Shown here piece by piece: positions 56,150-64,000 of a DNA stretch of 64,000 bases. Under the pieces are notes generated by a model. That model made no database searches and was not told the origin of the DNA. It saw nothing but the letters and a program-made list of their open reading frames with translations. This DNA comes from a virus. Position 1 is the stretch's first letter. Every line of letters begins with the position of its first letter. The translations under genes were made by a program, and so were the position numbers. The stretch covers positions 1 to 64,000 of the IMG/VR virus record IMGVR_UViG_3300033146_005641; one strand, 5' to 3'.

Positions 56150-58255
56150 TTAAGCACCTATAACAGTTGCAAATGATCTAGTTCCAACATTATTAAAATT
56201 CAGCTTAATAAATTCAGCAGCATATTTAGGCTTAATGTAAATATCTACAACTAATTCGTTTCTACTAATCACATCTGGAGTATTGTTAGTTTCATCACAA
56301 ACAACTAAGAAATCCTCTATACCTCTTCCTGCCTTAACAGAACTTAGGAACGGATTAAACATTGCTAAAATGGCATTTCTTGTGAAAGAATCATTAAATT
56401 CAAAAGTTTGAGATTTTGCGGCTTTAGCCATAGCTCTTTCAAGAACATTAAATAATCCTCTTACATTGATTCTATCAAATGAAGAAGCATAATTAATCAT
56501 AGTCTTTTGACCCCAAACTAAATTACCTTCACCCGGAAAATTAACTATAGGATTAATATTATTAGAATACAAAGAGTCTCTTTGAGGTTGATTAGGACTA
56601 AAAGAGATTCTATCAATATTTCTTAATCTACCTCTTTTAAGACCCGCCGAAGCCCACCAAGAAGCTTGATTAGTATTAGTATTAGCTCTAAGACCTGCTA
56701 CATCACCCGCAATATTAATCCATCTAAATTTTTTAGCATATCCGTCATAAATTCTAACATAATTTCCAAAGTAAGATGCAAACATAGTTCTTAGGAATGG
56801 TGGATTATTTTTAATTTTTCTAGTTATTCCCTCAACAACTACTGCAGCCTTCTTACCCACTACGTCTGAATAAGATGCTCCAATGAAAGCAATACAATCT
56901 TTTCTATTATCGGCTAGTAGTGCTGCTGAACCTCCTTCATCGTTTTCGTTACCAATAACTATATCTATAAGATATAATTCTTTATCTTCTACGGTCATAT
57001 ATGCATCTTGAATAGAACCTTGATCAGTAATAATAGGTGAAACTCCGCCCCATAAACTTAAAGGTCCTTGTACATAATTAGTATTAGGTAAAGAGGGATC
57101 ATCATTTACGTCAAATCCTTGAGAATCTTTAAAGACTGCAGAATATACATATGATTTATACGTACTTGTAGTAATTTCACCTGTAATCGGATTAGGTTTA
57201 GAGTGAACTTCTACATCAAAAGTACTTAAAGACCGATTATCTATAACGTAAACAAGTTCAGAGTTTTCATTAATTACTGTTTCTATATATTTAGACTTTC
57301 CGTTTCCGTCCACGGCTTCAGGATTAAAAGATACTATAAAGGTTTCGTATGATTCGTCCTTTTTAATAATAATTCCTACTTCATCTTCTTCGGTAGGAGG
57401 ATAGTCGAATAAATCTAAAACAGAAACACCTTCAAAAGCCTCACTCGCTGAGCTAACATTTTCGTATCCTATAACTTGATCTACAAAGTCATAAGAATTA
57501 ACTATTGCTATTTCAATTCCATTATTAACGCTACCAGCAGTTTTAGAGAAGAATCTTAATTTAACTTCATCTTCAAATCCGTAGAAGTCTTTAGAATATT
57601 CAAAATCATTAAAATTTTTAATCAATTCATATTTTTGATTAAAATCAGGTTCTTTAACCACTGCAGGATTAGTTATATCTCTATAAGCATAAACTCCTGA
57701 ATTTTGATGTTGTGAATATACTATAATTTTACTTCCTGGAAGGATTTCATATTGTAAACCTTCGTCAACCTCTGATTGAGTATTTGTATCCCATAAAATA
57801 AAAGTTAATGCGTAAGATTGTGTAGCTTCATCGAAATCTATCTTCTTTACTTTGTATTTAGATTGATTTTCTTGACCCTCAAAAGTAATAATAGAACCTC
57901 TATAGATATCTTTCACACTTGATAAACCGTTTACTAATCTATCTCCAACAGTATGATTCCCCGGTACTTCAATAGTAGTCTTATTATATACACCTGATTC
58001 TGAAAATACTCTAGAAATTACTAATTTATCTGAATAATCTAAAAATTTAGAACATTGAAACCACTCATTGTAGTTTTTATCTGTAGGTTTTCCGAAGTAA
58101 TATTCTAGCTCTTTTTTATTAGTTATTAAAAAAGGTTGTTCAATCGCACCCTTTTCAAAATTACCTGCGAAAAACGCTACCGATGTAGAAACGCTAGGTA
58201 CAATCGCGGAATTGTCAATTTCGTTTATATAAACGCCCGGACTTAAATATGCCAT
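56150..58255 (-). CDS. Tail sheath protein, T4 gp18-like
   Basis: 701 residues. Starts MAYLSPGVYINEIDNSAIVP, the universal sheath opening, followed by ATSVAFFAG-type. The C-terminal domain (~500-700) has GRLRNIDRISFSPNQPQRDS, ARGLFNVLERAMAKAAKSQTF-like helices and the terminal strand DIYIKPKYAAEFIKLNF. Polymerises around the tube and contracts at injection. A 117-base leader separates it from its late promoter. Confidence 0.95.
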   Translation of the reverse strand: MAYLSPGVYINEIDNSAIVPSVSTSVAFFAGNFEKGAIEQPFLITNKKELEYYFGKPTDKNYNEWFQCSKFLDYSDKLVISRVFSESGVYNKTTIEVPGNHTVGDRLVNGLSSVKDIYRGSIITFEGQENQSKYKVKKIDFDEATQSYALTFILWDTNTQSEVDEGLQYEILPGSKIIVYSQHQNSGVYAYRDITNPAVVKEPDFNQKYELIKNFNDFEYSKDFYGFEDEVKLRFFSKTAGSVNNGIEIAIVNSYDFVDQVIGYENVSSASEAFEGVSVLDLFDYPPTEEDEVGIIIKKDESYETFIVSFNPEAVDGNGKSKYIETVINENSELVYVIDNRSLSTFDVEVHSKPNPITGEITTSTYKSYVYSAVFKDSQGFDVNDDPSLPNTNYVQGPLSLWGGVSPIITDQGSIQDAYMTVEDKELYLIDIVIGNENDEGGSAALLADNRKDCIAFIGASYSDVVGKKAAVVVEGITRKIKNNPPFLRTMFASYFGNYVRIYDGYAKKFRWINIAGDVAGLRANTNTNQASWWASAGLKRGRLRNIDRISFSPNQPQRDSLYSNNINPIVNFPGEGNLVWGQKTMINYASSFDRINVRGLFNVLERAMAKAAKSQTFEFNDSFTRNAILAMFNPFLSSVKAGRGIEDFLVVCDETNNTPDVISRNELVVDIYIKPKYAAEFIKLNFNNVGTRSFATVIGA

Positions 58256-58371
58256 TATATTTCCTTAATTTTAGTCAATAGGAAAGTGTAATTCTTGATA
58301 CTTTTTCTGAGGTTAGGGCTCTTCACCGTTAACAGCATCTCGAAGCCTATCACTACTCACTATTGCTAAAA

Positions 58372-58379
58372 TATTTATA
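58372..58379 (-). promoter_or_regulatory. Late promoter (TATAAATA) of the sheath gene
   Basis: Minus-strand TATAAATA about 117 bases upstream of the start, much further than other late promoters here (about 20-40 bases). Confidence 0.65.
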
Positions 58380-58386
58380 AAATATA

Positions 58387-58962
58387 TTAAAGAGCGTTTT
58401 CGTTTTCTGATGCGTTTTTAGGCTCGTAAGAAGATGATTCTTCATTACCTATAACCCAGTCACTGTAAGCGAAGGTCATATCAAATTCAGCAATTGTATC
58501 TGAAGAGTCATCGCCATAAGAAATCTCACCGATGCTTTGAGGAAAACAATTGTGAAGTGTATAAGTAGCTACAGGTTTTCCTGCTGAATCTAATTGTTCA
58601 ACTCTTAAATCAGCTAAAACCGAGCCAGGGTTTCCTGCGTGTTTATTTTCTTGAAAATTGTCGCAGGCGTCAGCCCATTTAATCATATCTAATCTGAATG
58701 AATGATTTTCTTGTAGATAGAAACTTAAACTCCAAGCATTATCGAATGTAGTATCGCCAGGTAAGATTAATTTTCTACCTTGACTCCATACTTCAATTTG
58801 TCCTACTTCTTTACCCGGTGCTGTAGCACTTTTCGCTAAAACGTCTACTTCATTCAAAGCTGTAGCACCTGAAACTGAAGAAGGAAAAGAAAATGTTACT
58901 CTATATTTATTTGCTCTTGCTCCTGCTCCAAGTGCAGCAGAAAGTTCTTTGATTGTAGCCAT
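58387..58962 (-). CDS. Tail tube protein, T4 gp19-like
   Basis: 191 residues. MATIKELSAALGAGARANKY, VDVLAKSATAPGKEVGQIEV and RKLILPGDTTFDNAWSLSFY follow the gp19 pattern. IGEISYGDDSSDTIAEFDMT lies near the end. Forms the inner tube of the contractile tail, downstream of the sheath's promoter and with its own late promoter. Confidence 0.88.
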   Translation of the reverse strand: MATIKELSAALGAGARANKYRVTFSFPSSVSGATALNEVDVLAKSATAPGKEVGQIEVWSQGRKLILPGDTTFDNAWSLSFYLQENHSFRLDMIKWADACDNFQENKHAGNPGSVLADLRVEQLDSAGKPVATYTLHNCFPQSIGEISYGDDSSDTIAEFDMTFAYSDWVIGNEESSSYEPKNASENENAL

Positions 58963-58983
58963 AAGGATATTCCTTTTTTTATT

Positions 58984-58991
58984 TATTTATA
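58984..58991 (-). promoter_or_regulatory. Late promoter (TATAAATA) of the tube gene
   Basis: Minus-strand TATAAATA 22 bases upstream of ATG 58962, RBS AAGGAAT-type. Confidence 0.75.
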
Positions 58992-58993
58992 AA

Positions 58994-59674
58994 CTAACTT
59001 ATTAAGCCGCCTAGGCGATCGCCTAGTATATTTTCAGCGGCCTGTTTCTCTACGCTATTACCGATTATTACATCTGAAAATGCAAAAGTAATAGATGTAG
59101 AAGATATCTCTGATGTACTATCATCTAATTGTATATCTTCTACATTTATGGGAAAAGCGCCTATAATGGTAGCTTCTAATATTATGTTTTCCGAATTTCC
59201 TAACTGCTGTATTTTTATATCTTTTTGATATTCGGGTGCAACACCCGATAATAATAGTTGTGTATGATCTTTTACTATAGCTTTTACTTCTTTTACAGCA
59301 TCTTTTAAAGAGTTGATTTCGCTTAATGCTAAACCAGATAAAGTATCTAGTCCTTTAAAATATCCGCCCTGATTTTTTAGTGCTAGAGAGTGCATATCTT
59401 CCATCCATTGTGTAAAATATCTTCTCGCTACCATCTCAGAATCATTATAAAATACTACTGTCCAGGAGCCGGATAAAGAGGTCTCACCTATTATTTGAGT
59501 TTTTTTACCCTTAATAGTTACATCTACAGGAGTTATTACTCTACCGGGAAGTGCGGCAGCATGACACATAACGTCTAAGCTTCTAGAGATTTCAATCGTA
59601 GGAACTAATAATCTATACTTATTAGACCTAGCACCACTTTTAAGAGTATTGATTAAGTTTTTTATTTTAGACAC
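58994..59674 (-). CDS. Tail tube-like protein, second copy
   Basis: 226 residues from GTG. SKIKNLINTLKSGARSNKYR, MCHAAALPGRVITPVDVTIK and KKTQIIGETSLSGSWTVVFY match the tube fold. VEDIQLDDSTSEISSTSITF closes it. A middle helical insertion (~100-145) is absent from the 58387 protein. Perhaps a tube-initiator or terminator (gp54/gp3-type position). Its GTG overlaps the previous TAG by one base. Confidence 0.75.
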   Translation of the reverse strand: MSKIKNLINTLKSGARSNKYRLLVPTIEISRSLDVMCHAAALPGRVITPVDVTIKGKKTQIIGETSLSGSWTVVFYNDSEMVARRYFTQWMEDMHSLALKNQGGYFKGLDTLSGLALSEINSLKDAVKEVKAIVKDHTQLLLSGVAPEYQKDIKIQQLGNSENIILEATIIGAFPINVEDIQLDDSTSEISSTSITFAFSDVIIGNSVEKQAAENILGDRLGGLIS

Positions 59675-60432
59675 TATACACCTTTATTTAATAAATTAGA
59701 AAAAGATTTTATCATTTCTTTTTTATCTTTTAATAATTCAGGAATATCTGGAAGACTATCTGAAAATATATCACCTAAAGAATTTTCAATACCTGAAGTA
59801 GCTGAACGTACTCTTTTATCTAATGCTGTTACGGCAGCCCTAACCAATCTTTGAACAGCACCTACACTCATATTTTCAAAAGACTCATCTTTAGTCATGA
59901 TTAAAAAAGAGAATTCGACGTGTAGTTCTAAGAATCCTGATACACTACTTGTATCAAATTCTATATTAGATACTTTAGTAGGATATACACCCTCGAAAAT
60001 ATATTTAGCTACTTCGTTTTCATTCCAATCTTTTACTATTAAATTGATAGATCCTAAAATATCTTGCTTAACTTGTCTGCTAAACATTAATTTAATGTCT
60101 TCGTTTGGTTTAATTGTATTTTTATCTAAACCTTTCTGCCAAGTAATTAGATCTCTTAAAATTTCATGTTTTTCATCTATTATTAGAGTTACACTTAAAG
60201 ATCTATTATAATCCACTCTAGTCATAATAGGAATAGTAGAACCTTTATAATTTATTTCTACTTTTTTTGTATCAATTTCAGGAATTGATATATTTTTACA
60301 TAATATATCGTACTGATGTGAAGTTTTTTGATTATTGAGATTTTTAGGAAAAGTTATTTCTACAGAAAAATTGGCAGGCCTTGATAAATTCCCACCAGCG
60401 TCAAATAATAAATTTCCTATAGAATTACTCAT
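59674..60432 (-). CDS. Tail tube-like protein, third copy
   Basis: 252 residues. SRPANFSVEITFPKNLNNQK, ISIPEIDTKKVEINYKGSTI and VSNIEFDTSSVSGFLELHVE give a tube-type fold; a helical C-terminal extension (~190-252) is unique to this copy. Probably a baseplate-proximal or distal adaptor of the tube. Confidence 0.65.
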   Translation of the reverse strand: MSNSIGNLLFDAGGNLSRPANFSVEITFPKNLNNQKTSHQYDILCKNISIPEIDTKKVEINYKGSTIPIMTRVDYNRSLSVTLIIDEKHEILRDLITWQKGLDKNTIKPNEDIKLMFSRQVKQDILGSINLIVKDWNENEVAKYIFEGVYPTKVSNIEFDTSSVSGFLELHVEFSFLIMTKDESFENMSVGAVQRLVRAAVTALDKRVRSATSGIENSLGDIFSDSLPDIPELLKDKKEMIKSFSNLLNKGV

Positions 60433-60457
60433 TTATTTTTTCCTTTTTATATTTAAA

Positions 60458-60465
60458 TATTTATA
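60458..60465 (-). promoter_or_regulatory. Late promoter (TATAAATA), minus strand
   Basis: Overlaps the plus-strand late promoter in the palindrome TATTTATAAATA; 26 bases from the minus-strand tube-like gene. Confidence 0.75.
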
Positions 60466-60469
60466 AATA
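60462..60469 (+). promoter_or_regulatory. Late promoter (TATAAATA), plus strand
   Basis: Shares four bases with the minus-strand promoter and serves ATG 60488, RBS AAAGGA. Confidence 0.75.
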
Positions 60470-60487
60470 TCCTAATAAAGGAACTAA

Positions 60488-61045
60488 ATGAAAGTAGAAG
60501 ATATTGTTCAAAATATTTATAATACTAATTGGGTACTATCTGATGAATTTGAAATAGAAATAGATAATCCCGGCGAAATAAAACAAGAAGTATGGAATAT
60601 GTGTGTTATATCTTTTTCTATGCCTGAATTGTCGTCGGCGGCAGGTAGTTCTGTTTTAGGAGGAATTAGAAAACTTACATCACGAATGTATGATACTTTC
60701 ATAATTAATATAGCTTTTAGAGATATCGGCCATACCAAACTTAGAAAATATTTTGAAAGAAAATTTGCTTTACAACAAAAAATGTATTATGATCAAATAT
60801 CTACTAAAATAGGCTTATTTCATATTGATTCTTCTGAAGGAAGTAGAAGAAAGTTATTTTCAGCAGATGCGTTAATAACCAATATATCAGGATTAACTTT
60901 CAATAATGCAGAAAGTAATATTCAGGAGTTTACGGTGAGTTTTTCGGCTAGCTCTTTCAGTACTGATGAACTATTAAATTTCGGTACTTCTGAATTCGAA
61001 TCAGAGGTAATTGATAACTTAATTGCTAACTTAAAAGATGATTAA
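60488..61045 (+). CDS. Tail tube-like/baseplate protein
   Basis: 185 residues. LSDEFEIEIDNPGEIKQEVW, ISFSMPELSSAAGSSVLGGI and ITNISGLTFNNAESNIQEFT follow the tube-type arrangement (strand, loop, aligned final beta segment). Divergent from the other tube-like genes. Could be a gp48/gp54-type tube-baseplate connector. Confidence 0.6.
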   Translation: MKVEDIVQNIYNTNWVLSDEFEIEIDNPGEIKQEVWNMCVISFSMPELSSAAGSSVLGGIRKLTSRMYDTFIINIAFRDIGHTKLRKYFERKFALQQKMYYDQISTKIGLFHIDSSEGSRRKLFSADALITNISGLTFNNAESNIQEFTVSFSASSFSTDELLNFGTSEFESEVIDNLIANLKDD

Positions 61046-61062
61046 GATTATTATTATATAAT
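61041..61062 (+). promoter_or_regulatory. Early-type promoter before the hub genes
   Basis: ATTAAG, 10 bases, TATAAT, and no TATAAATA nearby: an early-type signal ahead of a structural gene. Confidence 0.5.
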
Positions 61063-61083
61063 AAAATATTAGAGGAGAAAAAT

Positions 61084-61827
61084 ATGGCAGTAGTAATAAA
61101 TACTCAGAGTAAACAAGATAACCTAAAATCACAGACGTCAACGAATAAAACATCGGACTCAATGAATAAGACTTTACAATTAGGTCCTAGAAAAAGCGTT
61201 ACTATTCATCCGTGGAAAGCAAAAGCTAAAAAGGATTTTATTAAGGTTTTTAAGAAAAAAGGTAAAAATGTATCGGAAAGAGATGTTTTAGACGTTTTGG
61301 TGTATCCGTATATCGAAGAAAAAATATTTTTAAATTCTGCAGAAGTTCAATATATTTTAACTGAATTAAGAAAGATTTCGATAAAAGATCAGAATATTGA
61401 GTTTATTCTTACTTGTGATAAGTGTACAAAAGAGTTTGATGTAGAAACTAATATAGATAATTTAGTACACTATAAAGAAACTCTAATACCTATAAAAGAC
61501 GATAATATTGAATGGAAAGAAGTTTCGTCGCTAAAGGAATTAGAAAATAATTTAAAGAAATTTTCTGAAGAACCTCCTAGTATAATTAACATGGCTATGA
61601 ATATAAAAAACTATAATGGGAATGAAATAGATTCTATTGAAAAATTTATAGAGATTTATGATGATATGAGCATGGGTGAAGTCGATATTATCGAAACTAG
61701 ATGGAAGGAAGTTTCTTCAAACTTTGAAATATATCAAGAATTAGAATGTCCTCATTGTAAATATAAGACGGCATATTTATTTGATATTATACCTTCGTTT
61801 TTTGATCCTCTTTTGCCTAAAGAGTAA
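61084..61827 (+). CDS. Baseplate hub protein, T4 gp26-like
   Basis: 247 residues. A disordered N-terminus (~1-35), then a helical domain, with a zinc site made by LTCDKCTKEF (~118) and LECPHCKYKTAYLFD (~221-236). The end DIIPSFFDPLLP resembles the terminal 'FFwp' segment of gp26-type baseplate hub proteins of T4-type phages. Acts in hub assembly. Confidence 0.6.
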   Translation: MAVVINTQSKQDNLKSQTSTNKTSDSMNKTLQLGPRKSVTIHPWKAKAKKDFIKVFKKKGKNVSERDVLDVLVYPYIEEKIFLNSAEVQYILTELRKISIKDQNIEFILTCDKCTKEFDVETNIDNLVHYKETLIPIKDDNIEWKEVSSLKELENNLKKFSEEPPSIINMAMNIKNYNGNEIDSIEKFIEIYDDMSMGEVDIIETRWKEVSSNFEIYQELECPHCKYKTAYLFDIIPSFFDPLLPKE

Positions 61828-61835
61828 TATTTATT

Positions 61836-62477
61836 ATGTGTTTCAGAGATAAATTAAAAAAAGTAAAAAGATATAATTCATTTCAAGAAAAAGAAGCACT
61901 ATTATCTATATTAGACGAGGATAGCGTTGATATAATTAATACCTCGAAAATTTTAGGTCTAACTCCGACTAATAAATTAGAAGCTGAAGCACTTATTATG
62001 AAGGCTAGAGAAATTTCTGTTTCAGAATCTATTGACTTAACTAGTTCTTGTCCTAATTGTGACTATATTAACATGACTAGTATTGATATACCTTCTATGT
62101 TTTTTAAGGGGGAGATTGATTCAAAAATACCCGAAGGTATTTATGAAGATTTATCAGAAGCAAATATTGAAGGCTTGGAAGATTTAGAACTAGATAAATA
62201 TAATGAATTAGAAAATAAATTAGAAAGTAATAATAAAAATATTTTTGATAATGTAGTTGAAATTAATTGTTTATCTTGTAAATATAAATATCAAACTAAA
62301 ATAGAGCCACTAAAGTTTATTTCTAAATTCTCTATATCTAACCTGTATGAACAATATTCTGATATTACTTACTATTCTCATATGAATAAGTCTGACGTAG
62401 ATAATATGTATCCTTTTGAGAGAGAAATATTCATTGGATTAATACAGAAAAAAGAAGATGAAAAAGACTCTGTCTAA
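61836..62477 (+). CDS. Baseplate hub assembly protein, gp51/gp26-like
   Basis: 213 residues. Zinc-type pairs SCPNCDYINM (~70) and INCLSCKYKYQT (~150). The C-terminal helix LYEQYSDITYYSHMNKSDVD...MYPFEREIF follows the 'Y...h..g.s..di..mp..ER' pattern of T4-type hub assembly proteins. Probably pairs with the preceding gene. Confidence 0.6.
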   Translation: MCFRDKLKKVKRYNSFQEKEALLSILDEDSVDIINTSKILGLTPTNKLEAEALIMKAREISVSESIDLTSSCPNCDYINMTSIDIPSMFFKGEIDSKIPEGIYEDLSEANIEGLEDLELDKYNELENKLESNNKNIFDNVVEINCLSCKYKYQTKIEPLKFISKFSISNLYEQYSDITYYSHMNKSDVDNMYPFEREIFIGLIQKKEDEKDSV

Positions 62478-62478
62478 A

Positions 62479-62486
62479 ATATAAAT
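62479..62486 (+). promoter_or_regulatory. Late promoter (TATAAATA)
   Basis: TATAAATACT 21 bases before GTG 62507; the strongest match to the T4 late consensus in the window. Confidence 0.8.
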
Positions 62487-62506
62487 ACTTAAAAACTAGG
62501 AGACTA

Positions 62507-64000
62507 AGTGATTTTAGGTATTGTTAAAGCTATCGGAAAGGTGGCTATTAAAGGCTCTATAAAATCTTTTTCTGCAATAGGTAAATCTCTTTCATCAGTA
62601 GCTAAAATATCTAAAAAAGGTGTCTCGGCGGGTATCAAAAAAGGTATTAGGGCTAAAGTTAGAGCTAGAGCTAGGTCTAAAAAAGCATCTTCTTCGAATC
62701 GAGAAAATCAAAAAACATCTTCTAATAAAACAGAATATCAAGATGAGACTGGCGAAAACACCCCATTAGATAATAGTTCTAAAAAATATAATAAACAAAT
62801 ATCAATAAAAGACGAAACTCTAGATAAGTTAGGAAACTTACTAACTTTAGCAGATATTAATGGAGGTACTGGTGGTACTAAAGCAGATCAGAGACAAGAA
62901 TCTATAGCTAGAGCTAAATTTAGAGATAAATCTATAGATATTTTAGAAGAAATTAAAGATGAAATTAAAGACGGGATTAATGATGATACGGACGAGAATC
63001 AATGTGTTAGTAATGGAGCCTTAAAAGATGAAAGTAAAGATGCGGGAACTTTTATATCCGACTCAATTCCGAATATAGGTAAAAAAATAAATTCTAATAA
63101 AGGCGATATGTTTGCAATCCTACTCTTAGCTGTAAGAAGCATATGGAAAACGATTCAGAATATTTTAGGATCTATTGCAGATGCTGGAGGATTTATTCCT
63201 TGGATTAGAGATAATATAGGAACGTTTTGGAATAATTTTCAAGAGCTAATCAATGAAGAGTATGGCGGATGGGTTCAATTTATATGGGCTCAAATAAAAG
63301 AAAGCGCAGAGATGATACTTTGGATAGCGGATAAAATAGGAGAGTTTTTATTTGGTCCTACCTGGAAAGAATCGTTAGAATGGTGGAAGTTAAATTTTGG
63401 ATTATTAACTGCTTGGTGGAATAATTACGGTCAACAGCTTTCTGACTGGTGGAAATATGTTCAGGATATCGGTATTACGAAATATATATTAGAGATTATT
63501 AAGAATTCAATAAACGATGTCGCTAAAATGATTTTAGGAGATAGTGTTATCTCTGAAATGATCGACTGGTGGAATGAAGTAAATGACTCTGGTGGATTTT
63601 TAGATTATTTATCTATCAAAATTCAAAGATGGTGGGAGGATTTTATTATAAACTCCTCAATGTATGATTGGTTAAAAAAAGCGTTACTAGGCGGAAAGTC
63701 TATAAGAGATATTCAAATAGCTAGAGCTGAACAAGATAAGATAATTTTACAGCGAAAAGAATCAAGACTGGAAAAAGAGAAAAGAGAGAAAGAATCTAAA
63801 CAAAAGGCTTTAGATGACTATAATAAGAGAAGAAAAAAGACAAAAAGTCAATATAATAGAGAAAGATCAGGAATTTATAAACAATATTATAAAAATATGT
63901 ATAACATAGGACATAAACATAAAAAATATATTAATACTAGTCAGAATCTTATTACGCCTACTAAAGAAAAAAATAGATTCGCATACGTTGGTAGTAATTC
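62507..64000 (+). CDS. Large tail structural protein, 5' part (runs off the window)
   Basis: 498 codons from GTG 62507 (RBS TAGGAG), open to the last base. Gly/Ala/Lys-rich start (ILGIVKAIGKVAIKGSIKSF), basic linker (~45-75), acidic segment (~150-165), hydrophobic Trp-rich helices (~205-380; AILLLAVRSIWKTIQ, WWNNYGQQLSDWWK), then a long charged coiled coil (~405-460). The composition fits a tape-measure or baseplate-hub scaffold; its place after hub genes supports a tail role. Confidence 0.6.

Overview
The window is part of a large, AT-rich (roughly 70% A+T), T4-type contractile-tailed phage genome. The T4-like content is a tail sheath, several tail-tube-like proteins, gp26/gp51-like baseplate hub proteins, two gp23-like capsid proteins, a family B DNA polymerase, a gp41-like helicase, an ATP-dependent DNA ligase, NrdA/NrdB, and TATAAATA late promoters. 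I infer a host in the Campylobacterota. Early-type promoters follow TTTAAG-N10/11-TATAAT, often TTTAAGTCTT, which matches the Campylobacter jejuni housekeeping promoter consensus as I know it. The phage also carries a tmRNA whose tag (VNNTDYTPAAQVA) starts like the Helicobacter tag.

Layout. 1-15.2 kb: accessory genes, including leucine-rich-repeat (LRR) proteins, a VWA/DUF2201 protein with a MoxR-type ATPase, a block of tiny genes ending in thyX (5.3-11.2 kb), a phosphoesterase, and many small unknown genes. 15.2-18.6 kb: nrdA and nrdB. 18.6-22.2 kb: tiny genes and a GIY-YIG-like endonuclease on the minus strand. 22.2-31.9 kb: DNA ligase; a nucleotide and 7-deazaguanine cluster (deoxyribosyltransferase-like, deoxynucleotidase, QueC-like, kinase-like, DpdA/TGT-like, QueE, DUF3310, dUTPase); and DNA polymerase. 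32.2-35.8 kb: an RNA cluster with 24 tRNA genes I could fold, covering all 20 amino acids plus an initiator, one degenerate extra tRNA-Met candidate and two tRNA-like relics. 36-38.1 kb: an RNase H-like protein, decaying LRR genes and the tmRNA. 38.3-43.3 kb: capsid-like protein, ferritin-like protein, Sm-like protein, clamp-loader-like protein and helicase. 42.5-60.4 kb, mostly minus strand: prohead-core-like protein, an array of about ten tail-fibre or tip genes, a second gp23-like protein, sheath and tube. 60.5-64 kb, plus strand: tube-like protein, two baseplate hub proteins and a large structural protein running off the end.

The most unusual feature is a shared C-terminal tail, consensus P-Q-Y-F-I at the stop codon, on about 19 otherwise unrelated small accessory proteins, several of them decayed. 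Many are separated by near-identical junctions of promoter plus leader, so the early accessory region looks like a set of exchangeable cassettes. The tail is also kept where no promoter follows and where synonymous codons differ, so it is probably selected as a peptide. Core replication, metabolism and virion genes lack it, as does the 5.3-11.2 kb island.

Limits: calls rest on reading the sequence only. Several accessory genes need single-base frameshift corrections that could be real decay or sequencing error.
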